Assembly: GCF_000400485.1 (NCBI RefSeq)
Contig: NZ_ASHR01000016.1
Coordinates: 1-36,994 of the forward strand
Length of the DNA: 36,994 nucleotides
Direction: 5' to 3'
Origin: Agrococcus pavilionensis RW1
GTDB taxonomy: Bacteria > Actinomycetota > Actinomycetes > Actinomycetales > Microbacteriaceae
Shown: in pieces, positions 1 to 7,641 of the stretch
How positions within the stretch are numbered: position 1 is the stretch's first letter
Layout: every line of letters starts with the position of its first letter
Made by a program: the position numbers and the translations under genes
The notes under the pieces: model-generated
The model's input: only the letters and a program-made list of their open reading frames with translations
The model's database searches: none
Told to the model about the DNA's origin: nothing

Positions 1-770
1 ATGTAGAGGTAGAACGCGTTCGAGACGCCGTGTCGGCCGGGGCCGCGCTCGATGTGGTCCGACATCCGCAGCGCGCCGAGCTTGTCGCAGATCTGGATGA
101 TGTTGTGCTTCTCGTGGGTCGAGAACGCGATGTGGTGCATGCGCGGGCCGTTCCCGCCCGTGAGCGCGGTGTCGTGCACGGTGCCCTTGCGGTGCATCCA
201 CGCGGCGTAGGTGACGCCCTGGTCGTCCTGGATGTCCTCCGTGACGCGGAAGCCGAGGTCCTCGAGGTACTTGCGACCGCGCGGCACGTCGGGCGTGACC
301 TGGTTGAAGTGGTCGAGGCGCACGAGCTCGCCCGCCGAGTAGAGGTCGTAGCGCTGGTGCAGCCGCTCGGCGTGCTCGGTCGCGTAGAAGAACTCGTAGG
401 GGAAGCCCAGCGGGTCCTCGACGCGCACGCTGTCGCCGAAGCCCTTCTGGAAGCCGTCCGCGCGACGCTCCGTGCGGCATCCGAGCTCGCGGTAGTAGGC
501 CTCGGCGCGGTCGACGTCCTCGGGCGTGCGCACGCGGTACGCGAACGCGGCGACCGCGGCGACGGGGCCCTTGCGGAGGACGAGGTTGTGGTGGATGAAC
601 TCCTCGAACGACCGCAGGTAGATCGCCTCGTCGTCCTCCTCGGTCACGTGCAGGCCGAGGATGTCGACGTAGAACTCGCGGCTCTTGGCCAGGTCGGTGA
701 CCACGAGGTCCATCGCGGCGCAGCGGATGATGTCGGGCGCGGGGACGGAGGGCTTGGGGATCTCGTTCAT
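1..770 (-). CDS. hpaD: 3,4-dihydroxyphenylacetate 2,3-dioxygenase, 3' end outside window
   Basis: Extradiol ring-cleaving dioxygenase of the vicinal-oxygen-chelate fold. It opens homoprotocatechuate to 5-carboxymethyl-2-hydroxymuconate semialdehyde with a non-haem metal. The ATG at 770 opens a protein starting MNEIPKPSVPAPDIIRCAAM, and two glyoxalase-like modules follow. Near the left edge the metal-ligand segment GPRMHHIAFSTHEKHNII and then GRHGVSNAFYLY are readable, as in Brevibacterium/Arthrobacter-type HpaD. The final glutamate ligand and C-terminus lie beyond position 1. It follows hpaE by 21 nt and should be the last visible gene of that transcript. The family assignment is firm; metal preference (Fe or Mn) cannot be read. 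Confidence 0.9.
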   Translation of the reverse strand, partial: MNEIPKPSVPAPDIIRCAAMDLVVTDLAKSREFYVDILGLHVTEEDDEAIYLRSFEEFIHHNLVLRKGPVAAVAAFAYRVRTPEDVDRAEAYYRELGCRTERRADGFQKGFGDSVRVEDPLGFPYEFFYATEHAERLHQRYDLYSAGELVRLDHFNQVTPDVPRGRKYLEDLGFRVTEDIQDDQGVTYAAWMHRKGTVHDTALTGGNGPRMHHIAFSTHEKHNIIQICDKLGALRMSDHIERGPGRHGVSNAFYLY

Positions 771-791
771 GGTGCTGCTCCTTGGCAGGGG

Positions 792-2285
792 TCAGGCGGA
801 TGCGCCGAAGCGGGTGGTGTGGACGTCGCCGAGCGTGATGTGCACGGCCTGCTGGTCGCTGTAGAAGTCGAGCGAGCGGTAGCCGCCCTCGTGGCCGAGG
901 CCCGAGGCCTTGACGCCGCCGAAGGGGCTGCGGAGGTCGCGCACGTTGTGGCTGTTGAGCCACACCATGCCGGCCTCGACGTCCTGCGCGAACAGGTGCG
1001 CGCGCTTGAGGTCGTTCGTCCAGATGTAGGCGGCGAGCCCGTACTTCGTGTTGTTGGCGAGCGCGAGCGCCTCCTCGTCGGAGTCGAACGGCGTGATGCA
1101 CACGACCGGCCCGAAGATCTCCTCCTGGAAGATGCGTGCCTCGGGGGCGACGTCGACGAACACGGTCGGGGCGACGAAGTTGCCCTCGGGGAACGCCTCG
1201 GGGCGGCCGCCGCCGGCGACGAGGCGGCCCTCCTCCTTGCCGATCTCGACGTACGACATGACCTTGTCGAAGTGCTCGGGGTGCACGAGCGCGCCGACCT
1301 CGGTCTTCGGGTCGCCGGGGTCGCCCACGACGATGCTCTTCGCTCGCGCCGCGTAGCGCTCGACGAACTCGTCGTAGACGCTGCGCTCGACGAGGATGCG
1401 GCTGCCGGCCGTGCAGCGCTCGCCGTTGAGCGAGAAGACGCCGAAGAGCGTCGAGTCGATCGCGGCATCGAGGTCGGCGTCGGCGAAGACGACGGCGGGG
1501 CTCTTGCCGCCGAGCTCCATCGAGAGCGCCTTGAGGTGCGGCGCCGAGTTGCCGAAGATGAGCTGTCCCGTGCGGCTCTCGCCCGTGAACGAGATGAGCG
1601 GCACGTCGGGGTGCTTCACGAGCGCGTCGCCCGCGGTCTCGCCGAAGCCGTTGACGAGGTTGAAGACGCCGCGCGGCAGCTCGGCCTCCTCGAAGATGCC
1701 CGCCCACAGCGACGCCGAGAGCGGCGTGAACTCGGCGGGCTTCAGCACGACGGTGCAGCCGGAGGCGAGCGCGGGTCCGAGCTTCCACGACTCGAGCATG
1801 AAGGGGGTGTTCCACGGCGTGATGAGGCCCGCGACGCCCTTGGGCTTGCGGTTGACGTAGTTCACCTGCGTGCCGGGCACCTTGTAGGTGTCGTCGCGGC
1901 CGGCGACGATGAGGTCGGCGAAGAAGCGGAAGTTCTCGGCGGCGCGCTGCGCCTGGCCCTTGGCCTGCGTGATCGGCAGGCCCGAGTCCCACGACTCGAA
2001 CTGCGCGAGCTCCTGGTCGCGCGACTCGACGATGTCGGCGATGCGGGAGAGGATGCGCGCGCGCTCGCGGTTCTTCATGCGCGGCCACGGGCCCTCGTGG
2101 AAGGCGCGGCTCGCGGCGGCGACGGCGAGGTCGATGTCGGCCTGCTTGCCGGAGGCGGCGACGGTGTAGTCCTCGTTCGTGACCGGGTTGAGCACGCCGA
2201 ACGTGTCGCCGTCGACCGACGCGACGCGCTCGCCGTCGATGTAGTGAGGGATGAGGTCGGGGATGCCTGCGGGCTGGTCGGCCAT
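792..2285 (-). CDS. hpaE: 5-carboxymethyl-2-hydroxymuconate semialdehyde dehydrogenase
   Basis: NAD-dependent aldehyde dehydrogenase of 497 residues, the usual family length. It oxidises the ring-cleavage product made by HpaD to 5-carboxymethyl-2-hydroxymuconate. Visible active-site elements are the oxyanion Asn159 in PWNTP, the general base Glu257 in MELGGKSP and the catalytic Cys291 in NGERCTAGSR. No signal peptide, so cytoplasmic. It sits between the GntR regulator (79 nt upstream) and hpaD (21 nt downstream) on the same strand. Sequence alone would allow another semialdehyde substrate; the neighbours make HpaE the best call. Confidence 0.9.
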   Translation of the reverse strand: MADQPAGIPDLIPHYIDGERVASVDGDTFGVLNPVTNEDYTVAASGKQADIDLAVAAASRAFHEGPWPRMKNRERARILSRIADIVESRDQELAQFESWDSGLPITQAKGQAQRAAENFRFFADLIVAGRDDTYKVPGTQVNYVNRKPKGVAGLITPWNTPFMLESWKLGPALASGCTVVLKPAEFTPLSASLWAGIFEEAELPRGVFNLVNGFGETAGDALVKHPDVPLISFTGESRTGQLIFGNSAPHLKALSMELGGKSPAVVFADADLDAAIDSTLFGVFSLNGERCTAGSRILVERSVYDEFVERYAARAKSIVVGDPGDPKTEVGALVHPEHFDKVMSYVEIGKEEGRLVAGGGRPEAFPEGNFVAPTVFVDVAPEARIFQEEIFGPVVCITPFDSDEEALALANNTKYGLAAYIWTNDLKRAHLFAQDVEAGMVWLNSHNVRDLRSPFGGVKASGLGHEGGYRSLDFYSDQQAVHITLGDVHTTRFGASA

Positions 2286-2330
2286 GGTGGCTCCTTGTCT
2301 GTTCGGGTCGTCGTCGCCGGTGTCGGCGGT

Positions 2331-2381
2331 TCAGGGCTGTCGGCAGCTCAGGGCTGCGTGGGGCTCAGGGCTTGGGCTGCG
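2331..2381. repeat. three 17-bp direct repeats at the end of the GntR gene
   Basis: TCAGGGCT recurs at 2331, 2348 and 2365, exactly 17 bp apart, followed by diverged GC-rich sequence. Read on the minus strand each copy is AGCCCTGA, so TGA stops appear in all three frames. The copy at 2365 is the real stop codon of the GntR gene. The copies look like a degenerate tandem duplication of the gene's own 3' end; no function is evident. Confidence 0.55.
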
Positions 2382-3066
2382 CGCGGTGCAGGTAGGCATC
2401 GGGCGTCGCGAGCCGGTGCGCGCGCACGGCGAGCTCGATGCGGCGCGGGTCGGCGCCCTCCTCGATGAGCGCGAGGATCCCGTCGTGCTCGTCGACCGAT
2501 GGCACGGCGCGGCTCGGCACGAACGAGAAGGTCGATTGGCGCAGCCGCGCGAGGCGCTTCCAGCACGTGTCGATGACGTCGCCGAGCACGCCGTTGGGGC
2601 AGACGTCGGTGAGCTGCCGGTGGAACGCCTCGTTGAGGGCGGTGAACCGCACGGGGTCGAAGTCGGCGAGCGACTGCCGCATCTCGTCGTTGATCGCGCG
2701 CGCGGCGGCGACGTCCGACGCCGAGTAGAGGCCGGCGGCGAGCGAGATCGCGGCGCCCTCGACGTACGAGAGCGTCTCCATCGTGTCGTGGTACTCGAGC
2801 TCGTCGATCTCGGCGACGCGCGCGCCGATGTTGCGCTCGAACGTGACGAGGCCCTCGGCCTCGAGCCGGCGGATCGCCTCCCGCACCGGCACGACGCTCA
2901 TGTCGAGCTCGCGGCCGATCGCGTCGAGCACGAGCCGGAAGCCGGGGGAGTAGGTGCCGTCGACGATGCGGTCGTGCAGCAGCCGGTAGGCGCGCTGCGA
3001 CTTCGAGGGTGCGATCGTGCCGCCCGACTCGGCGACGGCGGCCGTGCGCTGCCGCCGGCCGCTCAC
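2365..3066 (-). CDS. GntR/FadR-type transcriptional regulator of the hpa genes
   Basis: Repressor-type regulator of 233 residues. The N-terminal winged helix (about 22-92) carries VPVREAIRRLEAEGLV, the typical GntR recognition helix. A helical FCD effector domain (about 100-225) holds conserved His residues in NEAFHRQL and VDEHDGILAL. The GTG start at 3066 overlaps the stop of the upstream HpaG-RraA gene as GTGA, so the two are probably translationally coupled. Being inside the operon, it likely senses an aromatic acid or ring-fission product and controls both the operon and the divergent transporter. Candidate operators lie at 4584-4595 and 4682-4693. Ligand and targets are inferred. Confidence 0.88.
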   Translation of the reverse strand: MSGRRQRTAAVAESGGTIAPSKSQRAYRLLHDRIVDGTYSPGFRLVLDAIGRELDMSVVPVREAIRRLEAEGLVTFERNIGARVAEIDELEYHDTMETLSYVEGAAISLAAGLYSASDVAAARAINDEMRQSLADFDPVRFTALNEAFHRQLTDVCPNGVLGDVIDTCWKRLARLRQSTFSFVPSRAVPSVDEHDGILALIEEGADPRRIELAVRAHRLATPDAYLHRAQPKP

Positions 3067-4577
3067 GACCCCTCCGTCGCGGCGGTCTCGGCCTCGTACT
3101 TCGCGCGCCACTCGGCGTTCATCGGGAACAGCCCGTCGACGGGGTGGCCCGCCTCGACCTGCGCGGCGATCCACTCCTCCTCGGCCTCCTGCTGCAGGCT
3201 CTCCTCGACGAGCTCGCGCGCGAGCGCCGGCGGGATGACGAGCACGCCGTCGTTGTCGCCGACGATGATGTCGCCGGGCTGCACGGTCGCGCCGCCGCAC
3301 GCGATCGTCTCGTCGAACGACCACGGCACGTGCAGCCGGCCGAGCACGGCGGGGTGGCCGCCGCCGTGGTAGGTCGGCACGCCGATCTCGGTCACGACGT
3401 CGAGGTCGCGCACGCCGCCGTCGGTGACGAGGCCCGCGGCGCCGAGGTGGCGGGCGCGGAGCGCGAGGATGTCTCCGAGCGTGCCCGAGCGGTTGTCGCC
3501 GCGCGCCTCGATCACGACGACCTCGCCGGGCTGCAGCGAGTCGAACAGCCGCTTCTGCGCGTTGTAGCCGCCGCCGTGGCTCTTGAAGAGGTCCTCGCGA
3601 TTGGGCACGTAGCGCAGCGTGCGCGCGGTGCCGACCATGCGCTTGCCGGGCTGCGTCGAGCGCAGGCCGTCGATCGAGACGTTGTTGAGGCCGCGCTTCC
3701 GCAGTCCCGACGAGAGCGTCGCGAGCGCGACGCGCGAGAGCTTGTCGCGCAGCTCGTCGTCGAGCACGGGCGCGGCCTGCGGCTCGAACTCGGCGATCGG
3801 GCGGCCGGATGCGTCGGCCCACTGGTCGGGCGTCGGCTTCGGCTGGGCGGAGTAGGCGGGCAGCCGCTGCTCGCCGACCCGCACGGTCGACGCGAGCCGC
3901 CCGGTCGAGAGGCGCTCGCCGTCGAGCGCGGTCGCCGTCACCTCGACCTCGACCGACTGGCCGGGGGAGAGGGTGGATGCGTTCGCGGGCGTGCCCGTGA
4001 GGATCACGTCGCCGGGCTCGAGCGTGATGAGCTGCGAGAGGTCGCTCACGATCTGCGGGAGCGAGAAGAGGAGCGTCGAGGTCGAGTCCTCCTGCACGAG
4101 CTCGCCGTCGAGCCACGTCCGCACCTCGATCGCGTGCGGGTCGAGCCGCGTCGCGTCGAGCAGCGCCGGGCCGATCGGCGTCATGCCGTCGCCGCCCTTC
4201 GAGCGGATGTTGGCGCCCTTGTCGACCCAGCGGAGGTCGAAGACGCCGAGGTCGTTCGACGCGGTGACCGACGCGACGTGCGCCCACGCATCCGCCTCGT
4301 CCACCGCTCGCGCGTGCGAGCCGATGACGATCGCGATCTCGCCCTCGAAGCCGAAGATCTCGGTGCCCGCCGGCATGACGACCTCGCCGCCGGTCGAGAG
4401 CGAGGTCGCGGGCTTGAGGAAGAAGCCCGGCGCCTCGGGCGTGCGGCCCTTCTGCGCGGCGCGGCCGCGGTAGCCGATGTGCATCGCGAAGACCTTGCCG
4501 GGGCGGGAGCCGAGCAGGCCCCAAGCCGCTTCGGCGGAGGCGAGGGAGTCGGTTGGGAGCTGCGACGATGCATGCAT
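3063..4577 (-). CDS. hpaG: FAH-family isomerase/decarboxylase (HpaG-like) fused to RraA-like aldolase domain
   Basis: Protein of 504 residues with two enzymes. Residues about 25-235 form a fumarylacetoacetate-hydrolase fold with metal ligands Glu78 and Glu80 (GFEGEIA) and Asp109 in NDLGVFDLRW. It resembles HpaG, which decarboxylates 5-oxo-pent-3-ene-1,2,5-tricarboxylate and isomerises the product. After a linker (about 240-272), residues 275-455 match the RraA/4-hydroxy-4-methyl-2-oxoglutarate aldolase fold, with DGGVRD at 386-391 and GDNDGV near 440-445. The second domain could cleave the 4-hydroxy-2-oxo acid made later in the pathway (the HpaI role) or decarboxylate oxaloacetate; both are inferences. 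The start at 4577 is preferred over an open frame reaching 4697 because a promoter lies 6 nt before it, and the longer version would run through the operator. Confidence 0.85.
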   Translation of the reverse strand: MHASSQLPTDSLASAEAAWGLLGSRPGKVFAMHIGYRGRAAQKGRTPEAPGFFLKPATSLSTGGEVVMPAGTEIFGFEGEIAIVIGSHARAVDEADAWAHVASVTASNDLGVFDLRWVDKGANIRSKGGDGMTPIGPALLDATRLDPHAIEVRTWLDGELVQEDSTSTLLFSLPQIVSDLSQLITLEPGDVILTGTPANASTLSPGQSVEVEVTATALDGERLSTGRLASTVRVGEQRLPAYSAQPKPTPDQWADASGRPIAEFEPQAAPVLDDELRDKLSRVALATLSSGLRKRGLNNVSIDGLRSTQPGKRMVGTARTLRYVPNREDLFKSHGGGYNAQKRLFDSLQPGEVVVIEARGDNRSGTLGDILALRARHLGAAGLVTDGGVRDLDVVTEIGVPTYHGGGHPAVLGRLHVPWSFDETIACGGATVQPGDIIVGDNDGVLVIPPALARELVEESLQQEAEEEWIAAQVEAGHPVDGLFPMNAEWRAKYEAETAATEGS

Positions 4578-4583
4578 GTCGGC

Positions 4584-4613
4584 ATCGTATACGATTCCGA
4601 ATCTGGTGTGCAA
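4584..4613 (-). promoter_or_regulatory. hpa operon promoter with overlapping palindromic operator
   Basis: On the minus strand TTGCAC (4613-4608) and TACGAT (4589-4584) are 18 bp apart, and the ATG at 4577 follows after 6 nt, so the message is probably leaderless. The perfect 12-bp palindrome ATCGTATACGAT (4584-4595) covers the -10. A second near-palindrome GATTCCGAATC lies at 4593-4603. A GntR dimer bound here would block RNA polymerase. Confidence 0.6.
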
Positions 4614-4664
4614 GGCCGTCGTGCGCTGGCCGATCGGGGCAGCCTCAGGGTCCGCCCAAGGCGC

Positions 4665-4693
4665 TTGTCGTCGTGCACGAAATCGTATATCTT
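4665..4693 (+). promoter_or_regulatory. transporter promoter with operator-like half site
   Basis: TTGTCG (4665-4670), 17-bp spacer, TATCTT (4688-4693). ATCGTATATCTT at 4682-4693 shares its first eight bases with the palindrome in the divergent promoter. This suggests that the same GntR regulator controls both sides. Confidence 0.5.
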
Positions 4694-4748
4694 CCACTCA
4701 GTCCCGGCACCGAGCCCTCGGCGCCCTTCCCCTGACAAAGGAGTCAGC

Positions 4749-6161
4749 GTGTCTCACAGCACGACGCCTCACACCTCCGCGCGAGAGCGCAACAAGGTCC
4801 TCGCCGCCGTCGTCGTCGGCACCACGATCGAGTGGTACGACTTCTTCATCTACGCCTTCATGGCGAACCTGGTCTTCGCGCAGCTCTTCTTCGAGCCGGC
4901 CGGACCGGGCGTCGGCCAGATCATCTCGCTCGTGACGATCGGCATCTCGTTCCTGTTCCGCCCGCTCGGCGCGTTCCTCGCCGGCCACTTCGGCGACCGG
5001 ATCGGCCGTCGCCCGATGCTCGTCCTCACGCTCCTCCTGATGGGCGTCGCGACCACGCTCGTCGGCGCGCTGCCCACCTACGAGCAGGTCGGCATCCTCG
5101 CGCCGATCATGCTCATGGTGCTGCGCATCCTGCAGGGCCTCTCGGCCGGCGGCGAGTGGGGCGGCGCCGTGCTCATGGCCATCGAGCACGCGCCGGCGAA
5201 CCGCCGCGGGCTCTACGGCTCGTTCGTGCAGGCCGGCGTGCCGATCGGCATGCTGCTCGCGACCGGCATCCTCGCGGCCATCCGTGCCATGTTCCCGGGC
5301 GACGCGTTCCTCGAGGTCGGCTGGCGCATCCCGTTCTTCATCTCGATCATCCTCGTGCTCGTGGGCTACCTCGTGCGCCGCTCGGTCGACGAGTCGCCGG
5401 TGTTCCAGGAGATCAAGGAGACGGCGCAGGAGCAGTCGGCGCCCATCGTGCAGGTCTTCAAGAAGTACGGCCTCGTCGTGCTCTTCGCCGCGCTCGTCTT
5501 CATGGCGAACAACGCCACGGGCTACATGACGACCGGCGGCTACGTGCAGGGCCTCGCGTCCCGACCCGTCGACGCGCCGGTGCCGGGCCTCGGCTTCGAC
5601 CCCGTCGGCGTGCAGCTGGCGACCTTCGCGGGCTCGCTCTCGTGGCTCGTGTTCACGTTCGTCGCCGGCTGGGCCTCCGACCGCATCGGCCGCAAGCCGC
5701 TCTACCTCATCGGCTGGACGGCCCTCGCCGCGGGCATCGTGCCGCTGTTCCTGCTCGTCGAGACGGGCGTCGCGGGCGTCGCGTGGGCGACGATCCTGCT
5801 CGGCGTGGGCCTGGGCCTCACCTACGGCGCGCAGGCGGCGTGGTACGCGGAGTCGTTCCCCGCCTCGGTGCGCTTCTCGGGCGTCTCGATCGCCTACGCG
5901 ATCGGCGCGGTGATCGGCGGTGCGTTCGCGCCGACGATCGCGCAGGCGCTGCTGCAGGCGACCGGCTCGACGTGGGCGATCGTCGGCTACCTGCTCGCGA
6001 CCGTGGTGCTCTCGCTGATCGGCACGCTGCTGCTGAAGGACCGCACGGGCATCCCGCTCTCGATCGAGTTCGAGAAGTCGGGCAAGTGGGACGGCTGGAA
6101 GAAGGGCGACGAGTTCGTCGCGCTCTCCGAGGTCGACCGCGAGGCAGCCGTCGAGCGCTGA
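4749..6161 (+). CDS. MFS transporter of the metabolite:H+ symporter (MHS) family
   Basis: Inner-membrane carrier of 470 residues with about twelve hydrophobic segments. MHS hallmarks are GTTIEWYDFFIYAFMANLVF at the first helix, FGDRIGRRPML in loop 2-3, RILQGLSAGGEWGGAV in helix 4 and ASDRIGRKPLYL in loop 8-9. The GTG start at 4749 has AAAGGAG (4737-4743) upstream. It is divergent from the hpa operon and shares an operator-like site with it, so uptake of homoprotocatechuate, hydroxyphenylacetate or a related aromatic acid is the likely role. Related carriers also move dicarboxylates, betaine and shikimate, so the substrate is inferred from context. Confidence 0.88.
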   Translation: MSHSTTPHTSARERNKVLAAVVVGTTIEWYDFFIYAFMANLVFAQLFFEPAGPGVGQIISLVTIGISFLFRPLGAFLAGHFGDRIGRRPMLVLTLLLMGVATTLVGALPTYEQVGILAPIMLMVLRILQGLSAGGEWGGAVLMAIEHAPANRRGLYGSFVQAGVPIGMLLATGILAAIRAMFPGDAFLEVGWRIPFFISIILVLVGYLVRRSVDESPVFQEIKETAQEQSAPIVQVFKKYGLVVLFAALVFMANNATGYMTTGGYVQGLASRPVDAPVPGLGFDPVGVQLATFAGSLSWLVFTFVAGWASDRIGRKPLYLIGWTALAAGIVPLFLLVETGVAGVAWATILLGVGLGLTYGAQAAWYAESFPASVRFSGVSIAYAIGAVIGGAFAPTIAQALLQATGSTWAIVGYLLATVVLSLIGTLLLKDRTGIPLSIEFEKSGKWDGWKKGDEFVALSEVDREAAVER

Positions 6162-6172
6162 CCCTCGAAGAC

Positions 6173-6207
6173 CGGAACGGCCCCGCCACTGTGGCGGGGC
6201 CGTTCCG
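6173..6207. terminator. bidirectional hairpin between convergent genes
   Basis: A 17-bp perfect inverted repeat (arms 6173-6189 and 6191-6207) around one unpaired T. In RNA it would close with a small ACTGT-type loop. It sits 11 nt after the transporter stop and 13 nt from the stop of the convergent HtaA gene, so it can end both transcripts. Confidence 0.85.
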
Positions 6208-6220
6208 CGTCTGCGTCGGA

Positions 6221-6622
6221 TCAGGGCTCGACGCGCGGGTCGTCGAGCGGAGTACCCGCCTCGTAGGGCCCGAAGAAGAGGTCGGCGCCGTCCTGCGTGA
6301 GCGCGGTGCCCGAGGCGCGCTCGCCGTCGAACGCCGCGATGGTCGCGAAGGCGAGGCGCTCGCCCGGCTCGTGCGGGTCGGCGATCTCGAGCAGCCAGCC
6401 CTCGGGCGAGCGTACGATCGCGGGATCGGCGATGACGAGGCGCAGCATGCCGCTGTGCGCGGTGAGCGTCACGGAGCCGAGGAACGCGCCCTCGCCGGCC
6501 GCGGGGAAGCGGAAGCGGTCGCCCTCGGCCGTCGCCCCGCCGCCGGCCTCGACCGTGCCCGCCCCGCGGCCGCGCACGTAGTCGAGCAGCGACGCCTTGA
6601 TGCCCCAGTCGAGCGCGGTCAC
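6221..6622 (-). CDS. single HtaA-domain protein without export signal
   Basis: Protein of 133 residues that is nearly all one HtaA domain: TALDWGIKASLLDYVRG at the start, then GSVTLTAHSGMLRLVIADP in the middle, matching the tryptophan and tyrosine/histidine pattern of corynebacterial haem-binding HtaA repeats. Known HtaA proteins are exported and anchored. Here there is no signal peptide, transmembrane tail or sortase motif, so the product should be cytoplasmic. The GTG at 6622 overlaps the LysR stop as GTGA, implying coupled translation. Next to a haem enzyme (the P450 at 7642) it may bind haem or a similar ligand; that is inference. The domain call rests on recognised pattern, not on a search. 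Confidence 0.72.
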   Translation of the reverse strand: MTALDWGIKASLLDYVRGRGAGTVEAGGGATAEGDRFRFPAAGEGAFLGSVTLTAHSGMLRLVIADPAIVRSPEGWLLEIADPHEPGERLAFATIAAFDGERASGTALTQDGADLFFGPYEAGTPLDDPRVEP

Positions 6623-7542
6623 GGGCGGCCGGGCCAGGGGAGTGAGCGCGCGAACTCGATGAGCGCGCGCGTGCGAGCGGTCGGCTCGGGCGACGCGGGC
6701 CAGATCACGTCGATGCCGACCGGCGGCACGCGCGGCGCGATCTCGAGCATGGCGACAGGGTAGCCCTCGTAGCTCGCGGGGTTCGCGGGCCGCTGCACGA
6801 GGATGCCGTAGCCCAGGCCGCGGCCGACGAGCGCGCGCACGGCCTCGGAGCTCTGCACCCGGTGGCGCACGCGCGGCGTGACGCCCGCCGCCGCGAAGAG
6901 CGAGAGGGTGTGCTCGCTCGAGGGCGGCGCGTCGAGCAGGATGAGGTCGCGCTCGGCGAGCTCGGCGAGGCGCACCGAGCCGCGCGCGGCGAGCGGGTCG
7001 TCGCCCGCGACGACGACGTGCGCGGGCAGGGCGAAGAGCTTGGCCCGGCGCGGCTCGCCCGGCACGAGCGTGTCGTAGACGAAGGCGACGTCGATGCGGC
7101 CCGACTCGAGCCGGCCCTCGAGCCGGTCGTGCGTCGCCTCGACGATGTCGAGCTCGACCCGCGGATGCGCGCGGCCGAACCCGGCGAGGAGGGGAGGGAG
7201 GATCGTCGGCGCGAGGGTCGGGTAGCAGCCGATCGTGACCGGCCCGACGAGCTCGCCGGGGGCTCCCCGCAGCGAGGTCTCGAGCTCGCGCGACGACGCG
7301 AGCAGGTCGCGGGCGCGAGCGACGACATCCGCACCCGTGCTCGTGAGCGTCAGGCCGCGCGCTCGCCGGCGCACCGTCAGCTGCGAGCCGAGCTCGCGCT
7401 CGAGCTCGCTGATCGCCTCCGAGATCGCCGACGCCGACACGTGCAATCGCGCGGCGGCAGCGGCGATCGTGCCTTCGTCGGCGGCGCATACGAGGTAGGA
7501 GAGCTGCCGCAGGGTGAAGCCAGGGGCGTCGAGGGCATCCAT
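6619..7542 (-). CDS. LysR-family transcriptional regulator
   Basis: 307 residues, standard LysR length. The N-terminal winged helix (about 8-66) includes LSYLVCAADEGTIAAAAARL and the recognition helix with SASAISEAISELERELGSQL. The C-terminal half is a periplasmic-binding-protein-like effector domain, starting around VGPVTIGCYPTLAP. The ATG at 7542 is preceded by GGAGGAG. It is divergent from the P450 fusion with 99 bp between the starts, the classic layout for a LysR regulator and its target, and is coupled to the HtaA gene downstream. Likely an activator of the P450 gene in response to its substrate; the inducer is unknown. Confidence 0.9.
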   Translation of the reverse strand: MDALDAPGFTLRQLSYLVCAADEGTIAAAAARLHVSASAISEAISELERELGSQLTVRRRARGLTLTSTGADVVARARDLLASSRELETSLRGAPGELVGPVTIGCYPTLAPTILPPLLAGFGRAHPRVELDIVEATHDRLEGRLESGRIDVAFVYDTLVPGEPRRAKLFALPAHVVVAGDDPLAARGSVRLAELAERDLILLDAPPSSEHTLSLFAAAGVTPRVRHRVQSSEAVRALVGRGLGYGILVQRPANPASYEGYPVAMLEIAPRVPPVGIDVIWPASPEPTARTRALIEFARSLPWPGRP

Positions 7543-7641
7543 TCTTCGGCTCCTCCGAGGTAGAACGTGCGATGCATCCGCTTTCGCCAACGTAGCGGGT
7601 GGCGGATGATCGAGGCAGGACCGATCACGAGGATGTGCTCC

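Noticed and set aside
30-2468. 812-codon open frame on the plus strand
   Set aside because: It is the antisense shadow of hpaD, hpaE and the GntR gene in GC3-rich DNA; its translation is low-complexity Arg/Glu/Val/Ala with no domain, while the minus strand encodes clear enzymes.
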